Below, in pieces: positions 21,600 through 32,404 of a stretch of DNA of 64,000 nucleotides. The DNA is taken from the NCBI RefSeq assembly GCF_907165205.1, contig NC_058193.1, positions 16,815,521 through 16,879,520 on the forward strand, read 5' to 3'. The notes under the pieces are model-generated. The model was not told where the DNA came from and did no database searches. It saw nothing but the letters and a program-made list of their open reading frames with translations. Source of the DNA: Coccinella septempunctata. Taxonomy: Eukaryota; Arthropoda; Insecta; Coleoptera; Coccinellidae. The position numbers were made by a program, and so were the translations under genes. How positions within the stretch are numbered: position 1 is the stretch's first letter; each line of letters starts with the position of its first letter.

Positions 21600-21697
21600 T
21601 CCATGTATTTCTTTTTTCCTTCTCTTTTTTGTGACTTATCCTATACATTAATTTGTCTTACAGGATTAATAAACTATTATTACTATTATTATTATTA
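21600..21697 (+). terminator. Non-LTR 3' UTR, AATAAA and (TTA)n tail
   Basis: A 98-bp tail: T-rich UTR, AATAAA at 21668-21673, then TATTATTACTATTATTATT repeats. Microsatellite rather than poly(A) tails are typical of CR1/I-type elements. The other non-LTR element in this unit also ends in TAA repeats. Confidence 0.8.
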
Positions 21698-22319
21698 TAA
21701 TAAACTACCAGTTTCGTAACAATATCGAACATTGCGTTGTGGTTTACATTTTATAACCTTGAAATATTCATTTTACACGTTGTTGTTCATGCATTTTGTA
21801 GTTCTGTAGTTCATAATAGATTCAAGATTGTATTTCATTGTATGTAGATTTTATAGTTTGTTGTCTTTTACAGTTTTTTCGAAAGAGTTTGTATATTTTG
21901 TATTTATTTTATAGCTAAGAAAAAGAATTACATTTCACATCTAATCTAGAAATTAATAATAGTTCAAAGATCATAGTTCATACACAACCTAGAAAATTAT
22001 GATATTCGTTTCATTTGACATTTTGACTTCTGAAGAAGTATAGAGAGAATTTTACATTTAGGAGATTCTACTTGGTCTTGCTGATGACTGTAGCATACTT
22101 TTCATGACTATTGGCTGTGAGTTCTTCTGTTATTGTGTTTGTTGTTTGCGTAATTTTGTCTGACTAACAACTTTTTCAGACCCTGAGGATGACACAAATT
22201 GGTGTCGAAATATAGGTATTCGCTAAAAAAGTCTTTCAATTACCATTTGCCCTACGCCGCATGAACTTGCGGTGAACTTGTCTCTATAATCATTTTATCC
22301 AAACATATTTTTTAGTGTG

Positions 22320-22685
22320 ATGAACAATAAGATGGATAAGAAAACGATATTGAGAACCGGATTGAAAAAATTGAAAAATACCAGGAATAAAAAGAAGAAT
22401 TTGAAGAGAATTGTTGAAATCAGGAATTTTATGAGGGCGCTTATAGGAGAACGAAAACGAAAAACTCCTTGTGTAGATGTGAAAGAATCCATGACTATTC
22501 CTTACATAAAAGAAGATAGAAAATGTACTATTAGCAAAAATGACATAATTGTAAGAAAAAATTCTGGAATATGTGATACCGTTACAGAAAAATATGTAGA
22601 ATATAAAAAACTTAAAGAAAACTTGGAGCTTAAACTGTTCAAAATATATGATTTCGAAAAAAAAACACACCAATTTCGGGAATAA
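22320..22685 (+). CDS. Gene A copy 5 (P98L)
   Basis: Intact. Codon 98 is CTT where others have CCA, a two-base change and the only C-terminal difference among intact A copies. Its presumed leader segment lies beyond the 4-kb non-LTR insertion boundary (21717 onwards), so promoter elements upstream of that point are displaced by 4 kb. Confidence 0.6.
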   Translation: MNNKMDKKTILRTGLKKLKNTRNKKKNLKRIVEIRNFMRALIGERKRKTPCVDVKESMTIPYIKEDRKCTISKNDIIVRKNSGICDTVTEKYVEYKKLKENLELKLFKIYDFEKKTHQFRE

Positions 22686-23453
22686 AACCTTATTCAGGAT
22701 TCGTTACATAAACCAGGGCAATATATTCTAAATGACATGTAAGAACATGTTAGATGACATGTAAGAAATATTAGAATTAGAAAAATTCTAGGTTTGTATA
22801 CCGAAAAGACAAAAGTACTGTGAAGAGAAATCTACTAAACATAAATGGCCTAATGTCAAAGAACCTAATAACTGAACTTAAAGCAGATACAATCTGCTAC
22901 AATTCCATAATACGTTCTATGAATTTTGAATTTTTTTTTCTCCGGCGGTTATTATAAATACCGCTTCAGTACTTTCTTCTGCAGATATTTATTCTGTGTA
23001 TCTGTAACTTATACCTTTTAAGTTAATTATTGATATTTCATTCATCATTAAAAACGTTTGAAACAATAAATAGTATCAGCTTGTTCATCATCCATGAATA
23101 GAATTCTTCAACAAAAAATTATATTCAATTTGCAAATTGAATATAATTTGAAAAAAATAATATATTGTTCAAATTCCTGAGAAAGTTTTTGCCAAAGAAT
23201 AAAAAGTATATTCCTATTGTACATTCCGCTGTAGAAAAATTCCTTTGGATAAATAATAGTCATTTAAAATCGCATATCTCTTTTAAAAAGTATATAAAAC
23301 ACTTTCCAATTTTCCGTATTTTTAGTGCTAGGATACAGTACCAAAAAATAAAAAATATTTTATGTTTATTATTAAGTATCATCATAAAAAATGGATTGAA
23401 CATAATTTAATATGTTGCTTCCATAGAAGTTTTAAATCAGATCAATCTAACAG

Positions 23454-23558
23454 CCAATAAGACAACAGAACGGGCAATAGGGTGGTGGGAGTGCTAGGAA
23501 GGGATGGTGGAGGCTATATAACGGCGGAGTAGATGTCCCAACTATTTAGTATTCAGTT
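23454..23558 (+). promoter_or_regulatory. Gene B promoter, U5
   Basis: CCAAT at 23454, TATATAA at 23515-23521, TCAGTT at 23553-23558; unchanged. Confidence 0.6.
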
Positions 23559-23668
23559 GTGAATGTGCTAAGTGCTGCAAATATTGTGTTGTGGTTTACA
23601 TTTTATAACTTTCATATTATCGAATTATCGTTTCATACTTACATATTTGTTTCAGTTTTGAAGACGAG

Positions 23669-24130
23669 ATGGACAGAAAGCAGATCTTTAGAACGGGATT
23701 GAAAAAATTGAAGTCTAAACAAAATAACCTGAGGAGAACAGTTCAAATCCGGAATTTATTGAAGTCAGTTGTAGGAGGACGAAAGCAAGGAAATCTTTCT
23801 CAGAATTCGAAAAACTCCGAAACTTGTGCTGAAATTAGAGAAGTTAATCAACATAATCGTGAACAGAAAGATATAATCACGCAAAAATCAAATTCCGATG
23901 TTGGAGAAAAAAAGCCGGATGTGTCGAACGGAATTCTAAGGAAACGTTTGACGAGGTCTTTTATTCTGAAGGAGATTCTGAACATGACATCTATCAGAAG
24001 AAAACAAGATCTTAATTACAAACTTTTCAGACAAGACGAGTACATTAAGATTAAGAAGAAGGCGACACCTATAAAAACAAAACGTTTTGTAGGATTTGTG
24101 ATACCATCCCGAGCTTTATGTACAAAATGA
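23669..24130 (+). CDS. Gene B copy 5 (E37G, D62H)
   Basis: Intact 153 residues. Glu37Gly (23777-23779) changes the otherwise invariant GERK of the A/B core to GGRK, the only core change seen in any B copy. Confidence 0.62.
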   Translation: MDRKQIFRTGLKKLKSKQNNLRRTVQIRNLLKSVVGGRKQGNLSQNSKNSETCAEIREVNQHNREQKDIITQKSNSDVGEKKPDVSNGILRKRLTRSFILKEILNMTSIRRKQDLNYKLFRQDEYIKIKKKATPIKTKRFVGFVIPSRALCTK

Positions 24131-26455
24131 AACATTAACTTTGAAAAAAAAAATTAAAAATTATTAGTATTAGCTGATTCATTATCAGCATATTCTAAAT
24201 GAAAAATTTAGTTTGAACAAAAAATTGGTAGGTGTAGATAACAGTAGGTTAGACAACAGTAGAATAGATAACAGTAGGTATATCGAGTTAAACATGCATA
24301 CCAATTCAGGCAGTTCAAAAATGGAATGCTAAAGGGTATTTGTTTGAATTTTTGTTGCCAAATGAAAAAGTAAGTTACAAGTAGGTTGTATATATAGTAT
24401 ATAGTGAGAAGAGGTTAAAAGTACAAATATGTAATGAGTGTAGCATCGTTTCGAGCGAAATTTAGTTCAGTTTTGTGAGAAACAACATTCGTTGTGTAAT
24501 CGGAGAAACAACAAAGGCTCGGTCGGGTCCCAAATTTTTCCATTGCAATTTTAATTAGTGGGACCTGAAAATCCAGAATTGATTGCGATTTCTTCAATTT
24601 TGTCGAATATTTGAGTTATTCTATCCATATAACGGATTTTTACTGAGGTGCGACAAAAATTTATTCCTTTTCGTGAAAAAAATAATATAAGTAAATAGAC
24701 ATGGGAGACCATCTGCTCATCTTCTGATATAGGGGGTATCAAACATTGGAAAATCGTTTCTCGCAAAACTCTCACATTTAATTTGGTGAATCAAATTGCG
24801 TTTGAGACATGACGTCATCGATAGCTTTTTCAAAGGTCAATCCTAATTTCTTATGACTATTCTTGAAGCGTACATACTGTTTTAAGAAAGGACAAGAGTA
24901 TATACTGTTTTAAGTACTTCCACTCATAAAGACTGTTTACAGATTGAAATATATTATTTTTCGACTTATTTTAGAATTTAATGGATAGAATACTACGATT
25001 TAAACATCAAAGTAGTCAATCGATTGAATGATTGAGTGAAACTGATTTAATCTGATAAATGTTCAAAATATCATTCAATTTCTTGACAGAAAAATTAAAA
25101 ACTTTCTTTTGATAAATACAAAAGGAATTCTTCTGTGAAAGCAACCAGAACAATTTCATGGAAACCATAAAACTGCCATAATTGATCTGCGAGATAACTA
25201 TTTCTTGATAAGCAAATAAGAACCCTATTGAAAACCATTGAAGCAGGTACAAGAAAATATTTGTTACTTTGATAGGGTGACAGGTACAATATAACCAATA
25301 CAATAAACCATCCCTTAACGTTTCCGCCTGCAACGGACCAATTATGACATAAATACTACCTGAGAAAACAAGAAATTGTATTTGAATGTATTTTGAAATA
25401 AGTTTTATGATTGTTGACACATTTTTCCGAAATATTCCGATTTGTATCTATTCATATTCGAACCCCAGCATCTCAAAATAGAATTTTTTCTATAAAACGG
25501 CCTTTTCAAAATCGTTTGAGATATACGATCAAATTTCAGCGCTTAGGTAGAGAAATTTTCTTATGGGTCAAGATGTTTGAAGGTTTTCAAAAAAGATAAC
25601 AATTTCTTGAAAGATAAGGATAGTCTCCAAGCAAATGCCTCTTCATGATTTTCGAAGAAAAAGTCATTGATGTTTATCAACGATACGATAGTTTGATATT
25701 TTTTAAAAATATATTCACTCGCTCATATCCTCCTTATTCGTAAAAAGATTGGGAGAGGAGCATCTCATAGAAAAATTCATATGCTGAAATTATTTGCTCA
25801 TAAAAATATTCACTTTGTGTATAGGCTCAAATATAATAAACTACCAGTTTCGTAACAATATCGAACATTGCGTTGTGGTTTACATTTTATAACCTTGAAA
25901 TATTCATTTTACACGTTGTTGTTCATGCATTTTGTAGTTCTGTAGTTCATAATAGATTCAAGATTGTATTTCATTGTATGTAGATTTTATAGTTTGTTGT
26001 CTTTTACAGTTTTTTTGAAAGAGTTTGTATATTTTGTATTTATTTTATGGCTAAGAAAAAGAATTACATTTCACATCTAATCTAGAAATTAATAATAGTT
26101 CAAAGATCATAGTTCATACACAACCTAGAAAATTATGATATTCGTTTCATTTGACATTTTGACTTCTGAAGAAGTATAGAGAGAATTTTACATTTAGGAG
26201 ATTCTACTTGGTCTTGCTGATGACTGTAGCATACTTTTCATGACTATTGGCTGTGAGTTCTTCTGTTATTGTGTTTGTTGTTTGCGTAATTTTGTCTGAC
26301 TAACAACTTTTTCAGACCCTGAGGATGACACAAATTGGTGTCGAAATATAGGTATTCGCTAAAAAAGTCTTTCAATTACCATTTGCCCTACGCCGCATGA
26401 ACTTGCGGTGAACTTGTCTCTATAATCATTTTATCCAAACATATTTTTTAGTGTG

Positions 26456-26821
26456 ATGAACAATAAGATGGATAAGAAAACGATATTGAGAACCGGATTG
26501 AAAAAATTGAAAAATACCAGGAATAAAAAGAAGAATTTGAAGAGAATTGTTGAAATCAGGAATTTTATGAGGGCGCTTATAGGAGAACGAAAACGAAAAA
26601 CTCCTTGTGTAGATGTGAAAGAATACATGACTATTCCTTACATAAAAGAAGATAGAAAATGTACTATTAGCAAAAATGACATAATTGTAAGAAAAAATTC
26701 TGGAATATGTGATACCGTTACAGAAAAATATGTAGAATATAAAAAACCAAAAGAAAACTTGGAGCTTAAACTGTTCAAAATATATGATTTCGAAAAAAAA
26801 ACACACCAATTTCGGGAATAA
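26456..26821 (+). CDS. Gene A copy 6 (S57Y)
   Basis: Intact, protein identical to copy 3 (Tyr57, Thr70). Confidence 0.6.
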   Translation: MNNKMDKKTILRTGLKKLKNTRNKKKNLKRIVEIRNFMRALIGERKRKTPCVDVKEYMTIPYIKEDRKCTISKNDIIVRKNSGICDTVTEKYVEYKKPKENLELKLFKIYDFEKKTHQFRE

Positions 26822-27590
26822 AACCTTATTCAGGATTCGTTACATAAACCAGGGCAATATATTCTAAATGACATGTAAGAACATGTTAGATGACATGTAA
26901 GAAATATTAGAATTAGAAAAATTCTAGGTTTGTATACCGAAAAGACAAAAGTACTGTGAAGAGAAATCTACTAAACATAAATGGCCTAATGTCAAAGAAC
27001 CTAATAACTGAACTTAAAGCAGATACAATCTGCTACAATTCCATAATACGTTCTATGAATTTTGAATTTTTTTTTTCTCCGGCGGTTATTATAAATACCG
27101 CTTCAGTACTTTCTTCTGCAGATATTTATTCTGTGTATCTGTAACTTATACCTTTTAAGTTAATTATTGATATTTCATTCATCATTAAAAACGTTTGAAA
27201 CAATAAATAGTATCAGCTTGTTCATCATCCATGAATAGAATTCTTCAACAAAAAATTATATTCAATTTGCAAATTGAATATAATTTGAAAAAAATAATAT
27301 ATTGTTCAAATTCCTGAGAAAGTTTTTGCCAAAGAATAAAAAGTACATTCCTATTGTACATTCCGCTGTAGAAAAATTCCTTTGGATAAATAATAGTCAT
27401 TTAAAATCGCATATCTCTTTTAAAAAGTATATAAAACACTTTCCAATTTTCCGTATTTTTAGTGCTAGGATACAGTACCAAAAAATAAAAAATATTTTAT
27501 GTTTATTATTAAGTATCATCATAAAAAATGGATTGAACATAATTTAATATGTTGCTTCCATAGAAGTTTTAAATCAGATCAATCTAACAG

Positions 27591-27695
27591 CCAATAAGAC
27601 AACAGAACGGGCAATAGGGTGGTGGGAGTGCTAGGAAGGGATGGTGGAGGCTATATAACGGCGGAGTAGATGTCCCAACTATTTAGTATTCAGTT
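27591..27695 (+). promoter_or_regulatory. Gene B promoter, U6
   Basis: CCAAT at 27591, TATATAA at 27652-27658, TCAGTT at 27690-27695; unchanged. Confidence 0.6.
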
Positions 27696-27805
27696 GTGAA
27701 TGTGCTAAGTGCTGCAAATATTGTGTTGTGGTTTACATTTTATAACTTTCATATTATCGAATTATCGTTTCATACTTACATATTTGTTTCAGTTTTGAAG
27801 ACGAG

Positions 27806-28267
27806 ATGGACAGAAAGCAGATCTTTAGAACGGGATTGAAAAAATTGAAGTCTAAACAAAATAACCTGAGGAGAACAGTTCAAATCCGGAATTTATTGAA
27901 GTCAGTTGTAGGAGAACGAAAGCAAGGAAATCTTTCTCAGAATTCGAAAAACTCCGAAACTTGTGCTGAAATTAGAGAAGTTAATCAAGATAATCGTGAA
28001 CAGAAAGATATAATCACGCAAAAATCAAATTCCGATGTTGGAGAAAAAAAGCCGGATGTGTCGAACGGAATTCTAAGGAAACGTTTGACGAGGTCTTTTA
28101 TTCTGAAGGAGATTCTGAACATGACATCTATCAGAAGAAAACAAGATCTTAATTACAAACTTTTCAGACAAGACGAGTACATTAAGATTAAGAAGAAGGC
28201 GACACCTATAAAAACAAAACGTTTTGTAGGATTTGTGATACCATCCCGAGCTTTATGTACAAAATGA
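27806..28267 (+). CDS. Gene B copy 6
   Basis: Intact, common protein allele (Glu37, Asp62, Gly88). Confidence 0.65.
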   Translation: MDRKQIFRTGLKKLKSKQNNLRRTVQIRNLLKSVVGERKQGNLSQNSKNSETCAEIREVNQDNREQKDIITQKSNSDVGEKKPDVSNGILRKRLTRSFILKEILNMTSIRRKQDLNYKLFRQDEYIKIKKKATPIKTKRFVGFVIPSRALCTK

Positions 28268-30592
28268 AACATTAACTTTGAAAAAAAAAATTAAAAATTA
28301 TTAGTATTAGCTGATTCATTATCAGCATATTCTAAATGAAAAATTTAGTTTGAACAAAAAATTGGTAGGTGTAGATAACAGTAGGTTAGACAACAGTGGA
28401 ATAGATAACAGTAGGTATATCGAGTTAAACATGCATACCAATTCAGGCAGTTCAAAAATGGAATGCTAAAGGGTATTTGTTTGAATTTTTGTTGCCAAAT
28501 GAAAAAGTAAGTTACAAGTAGGTTGTATATATAGTATATAGTGAGAAGAGGTTAAAAGTACAAATATGTAATGAGTGTAGCATCGTTTCGAGCGAAATTT
28601 AGTTCAGTTTTGTGAGAAACAACATTCGTTGTGTAATCGGAGAAACAACAAAGGCTCGGTCGGGTCCCAAATTTTTCCATTGCAATTTTAATTAGTGGGA
28701 CCTGAAAATCCAGAATTGATTGCGATTTATTCAATTTTGTCGAATATTTGAGTTATTCTATCCATATAACGGGTTTTTACTGAGGTGCGACAAAAATTTA
28801 TTCCTTTTCGTGAAAAAAATAATATAAGTAAATAGACATGGGAGACCATATGCTCATCTTCTGATATAGGGGGTATCAAACATTGGAAAATCGTTTCTCG
28901 CAAAACTCTCACATTTAATTTGGTGAATCAAATTGCGTTTGAGACATGACGTCATCGATAGCTTTTTCAAAGGTCAATCCTAATTTCTTATGACTATTCT
29001 TGAAGCGTACATACTGTTTTAAGAAAGGACAAGAGTAGATACTGTTTTAAGTACTTCCACTCATAAAGACTGTTTACAGATTGAAATATATTATTTTTCG
29101 ACTTATTTTAGAATTTAATGGATAGAATACTACGATTTAAACATTAAAGTAGTCAATCGATTGAATGATTGAGTGAAACTGATTTAATCTGATAAATGTT
29201 CAAAATATCATTCAATTTCTTGACAGAAAAATTAAAAACTTTCTTTTGATAAATACAAAAGGAATTCTTCTGTGAAAGCAACCAGAACAATTTCATGGAA
29301 ACCATAAAACTGCCATAATTGATCTGCGAGATAACTATTTCTTGATAAGCAAATAAGAACCCTATTGAAAACCATTGAAGCAGGTACAAGAAAATATTTG
29401 TTACTTTGATAGGGTGACAGGTACAATATAACCAATACAATAAACCATCCCTTAACGTTTCCGCCTGCAACGGACCAATTATGACATAAATACTACCTGA
29501 GAAAACAAGAAATTGTATTTGAATGTATTTTGAAATAAGTTTTATGATTGTTGACACATTTTTCCGAAATATTCCGATTTGTATCTATTCATATTCGAAC
29601 CCCAGCATCTCAAAATAGAATTTTTTCTATAAAACGGCCTTTTCAAAATCGTTTGAGATATACGATCAAATTTCAGCGCTTAGGTAGAGAAATTTTCTTA
29701 TGGGTCAAGATGTTTGAAGGTTTTCAAAAAAGATAACAATTTCTTGAAAGATAAGGATAGTCTCCAAGCAAATGCCTCTTCATGATTTTCGAAGAAAAAG
29801 TCATTGATGTTTATCAACGATACGATAGTTTGATATTTTTTAAAAATATATTCACTCGCTCATATCCTCCTTATTCGTAAAAAGATTGGGAGAGGAGCAT
29901 CTCATAGAAAAATTCATATGCTGAAATTATTTGCTCATAAAAATATTCACTTTGTGTATAGGCTCAAATATAATAAACTACCAGTTTCGTAACAATATCG
30001 AACATTGCGTTGTGGTCTACATTTTATAACCTTGAAATATTCATTTTACACGTTGTTGTTCATGCATTTTGTAGTTCTGTAGTTCATAATAGATTCAAGA
30101 TTGTATTTCATTGTATGTAGATTTTATAGTTTGTTGTCTTTTACAGTTTTTTTGAAAGAGTTTGTATATTTTGTATTTATTTTATAGCTAAGAAAAAGAA
30201 TTACATTTCACATCTAATCTAGAAATTAATAATAGTTCAAAGATCATAGTTCATACACAACCTAGAAAATTATGATATTCGTTTCATTTGACATTTTGAC
30301 TTCTGAAGGAGTATAGAGAGAATTTTACATTTAGGAGATTCTACTTGGTCTTGCTGATGACTGTAGCATACTTTTCATGACTATTGGCTGTGAGTTCTTC
30401 TGTTATTGTGTTTGTTGTTTGCGTAATTTTGTCTGACTAACAACTTTTTCAGACCCTGAGGATGACACAAATTGGTGTCGAAATGTAGGTATTCGCTTAA
30501 AAAGTCTTTCAATTACCATTTGCCCTACGCCGCATGAACTTGCGGTGAACTTGTCTCTATAATCATTTTATCCAAACATATTTTTTAGTGTG

Positions 30593-30958
30593 ATGAACAA
30601 TAAGATGGATAAGAAAACGATATTGAGAACCGGATTGAAAAAATTGAAAAATACCAGGAATAAAAAGAAGAATTTGAAGAGAATTGTTGAAATCAGGAAT
30701 TTTATGAGGGCGCTTATAGGAGAACGAAAACGAAAAACTCCTTGTGTAGATGTGAAAGAATCCATGACTATTCCTTACATAAAAGAAGATAGAAAATGTA
30801 CTATTAGCAAAAATGACATAATTGTAAGAAAAAATTCTGGAATATGTGATACCGTTACAGAAAAATATGTAGAATATAAAAAACCAAAAGAAAACTTGGA
30901 GCTTAAACTGTTCAAAATATATGATTTCGAAAAAAAAACACACCAATTTCGGGAATAA
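30593..30958 (+). CDS. Gene A copy 7
   Basis: Intact; Ser57, Met58, Thr70 and Pro98, the consensus allele of the right half of the array. Confidence 0.6.
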   Translation: MNNKMDKKTILRTGLKKLKNTRNKKKNLKRIVEIRNFMRALIGERKRKTPCVDVKESMTIPYIKEDRKCTISKNDIIVRKNSGICDTVTEKYVEYKKPKENLELKLFKIYDFEKKTHQFRE

Positions 30959-31727
30959 AACCTTATTCAGGATTCGTTACATAAACCAGGGCAATATATT
31001 CTAAATGACATGTAAGAACATGTTAGATGACATGTAAGAAATATTAGAATTAGAAAAATTCTAGGTTTGTATACCGAAAAGACAAAAGTACTGTGAAGAG
31101 AAATCTACTAAACATAAATGGCCTAATGTCAAAGAACCTAATAACTGAACTTAAAGCAGATACAATCTGCTACAATTCCATAATACGTTCTATGAATTTT
31201 GAATTTTTTTTTTCTCCGGCGGTTATTATAAATACCGCTTCAGTACTTTCTTCTGCAGATATTTATTCTGTGTATCTGTAACTTATACCTTTTAAGTTAA
31301 TTATTGATATTTCATTCATCATTAAAAACGTTTGAAACAATAAATAGTATCAGCTTGTTCATCATCCATGAATAGAATTCTTCAACAAAAAATTATATTC
31401 AATTTGCAAATTGAATATAATTTGAAAAAAATAATATATTGTTCAAATTCCTGAGAAAGTTTTTGCCAAAGAATAAAAAGTATATTCCTATTGTACATTC
31501 CGCTGTAGAAAAATTCCTTTGGATAAATAATAGTCATTTAAAATCGCATATCTCTTTTAAAAAGTATATAAAACACTTTCCAATTTTCCGTATTTTTAGT
31601 GCTAGGATACAGTACCAAAAAATAAAAAATATTTTATGTTTATTATTAAGTATCATCATAAAAAATGGATTGAACATAATTTAATATGTTGCTTCCATAG
31701 AAGTTTTAAATCAGATCAATCTAACAG

Positions 31728-31832
31728 CCAATAAGACAACAGAACGGGCAATAGGGTGGTGGGAGTGCTAGGAAGGGATGGTGGAGGCTATATAACGGCG
31801 GAGTAGATGTCCCAACTATTTAGTATTCAGTT
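31728..31832 (+). promoter_or_regulatory. Gene B promoter, U7
   Basis: CCAAT at 31728, TATATAA at 31789-31795, TCAGTT at 31827-31832; unchanged. Confidence 0.6.
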
Positions 31833-31942
31833 GTGAATGTGCTAAGTGCTGCAAATATTGTGTTGTGGTTTACATTTTATAACTTTCATATTATCGAATT
31901 ATCGTTTCATACTTACATATTTGTTTCAGTTTTGAAGACGAG

Positions 31943-32404
31943 ATGGACAGAAAGCAGATCTTTAGAACGGGATTGAAAAAATTGAAGTCTAAACAAAATA
32001 ACCTGAGGAGAACAGTTCAAATCCGGAATTTATTGAAGTCAGTTGTAGGAGAACGAAAGCAAGGAAATCTTTCTCAGAATTCGAAAAACTCCGAAACTTG
32101 TGCTGAAATTAGAGAAGTTAATCAAGATAATCGTGAACAGAAAGATATAATCACGCAAAAATCAAATTCCGATGTTGGAGAAAAAAAGCCGGATGTGTCG
32201 AACGGAATTCTAAGGAAACGTTTGACGAGGTCTTTTATTCTGAAGGAGATTCTGAACATGACATCTATCAGAAGAAAACAAGATCTTAATTACAAACTTT
32301 TCAGACAAGACGAGTACATTAAGATTAAGAAGAAGGCGACACCTATAAAAACAAAACGTTTTGTAGGATTTGTGATACCATCCCGAGCTTTATGTACAAA
32401 ATGA
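31943..32404 (+). CDS. Gene B copy 7
   Basis: Intact, common protein allele. Confidence 0.65.
   Translation: MDRKQIFRTGLKKLKSKQNNLRRTVQIRNLLKSVVGERKQGNLSQNSKNSETCAEIREVNQDNREQKDIITQKSNSDVGEKKPDVSNGILRKRLTRSFILKEILNMTSIRRKQDLNYKLFRQDEYIKIKKKATPIKTKRFVGFVIPSRALCTK

Larger units (their letters stand above)
17646..21697 (+). mobile_element. Near full-length CR1/Daphne-like non-LTR retrotransposon
   Basis: 4,052 bp on the plus strand with two open reading frames, a short 3' UTR, AATAAA at 21668-21673 and a (TTA)n tail. It is inserted in the unit's AAATATAATAAAC stretch, between the gene B spacer and the gene A leader. At most a 2-bp TA could be a target duplication. Only 19 bp precede the ORF1 ATG, so the 5' UTR may be slightly truncated. 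Both ORFs are free of stops or frame breaks, so the insertion is young and the proteins may be functional. Architecture (PHD-like ORF1, apurinic-type endonuclease plus RT in ORF2) fits the Jockey superfamily (CR1, Daphne, Kiri clades). Confidence 0.92.
12412..22122 (+). repeat. Array unit U4, split by two non-LTR retrotransposons
   Basis: 9,711 bp in total; subtracting the 1,522-bp and 4,052-bp insertions leaves 4,137 bp, so no unit sequence was lost at either site. Gene A is destroyed; gene B and its promoter are intact. A private GCCGATCC replaces GTCAATCC near 16648. Confidence 0.95.
22123..26258 (+). repeat. Array unit U5
   Basis: 4,136 bp. Private changes: A Pro98Leu, B Glu37Gly, a shorter T-run near 22930 and TTTCTTC near 24590. 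Shares with U3 Asp62His, CGGAT near 24634, AGTATATAC near 24899 and the terminal TTTATGG near 26045. Spacers otherwise as U1. Confidence 0.95.
26259..30395 (+). repeat. Array unit U6
   Basis: 4,137 bp. Ser57Tyr in gene A as in U3; ACAGTGG in the 15-bp triplicate as in U7; a synonymous Tyr-type TAC near 27344; GAAGGAG for GAAGAAG near 30306. Confidence 0.95.
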
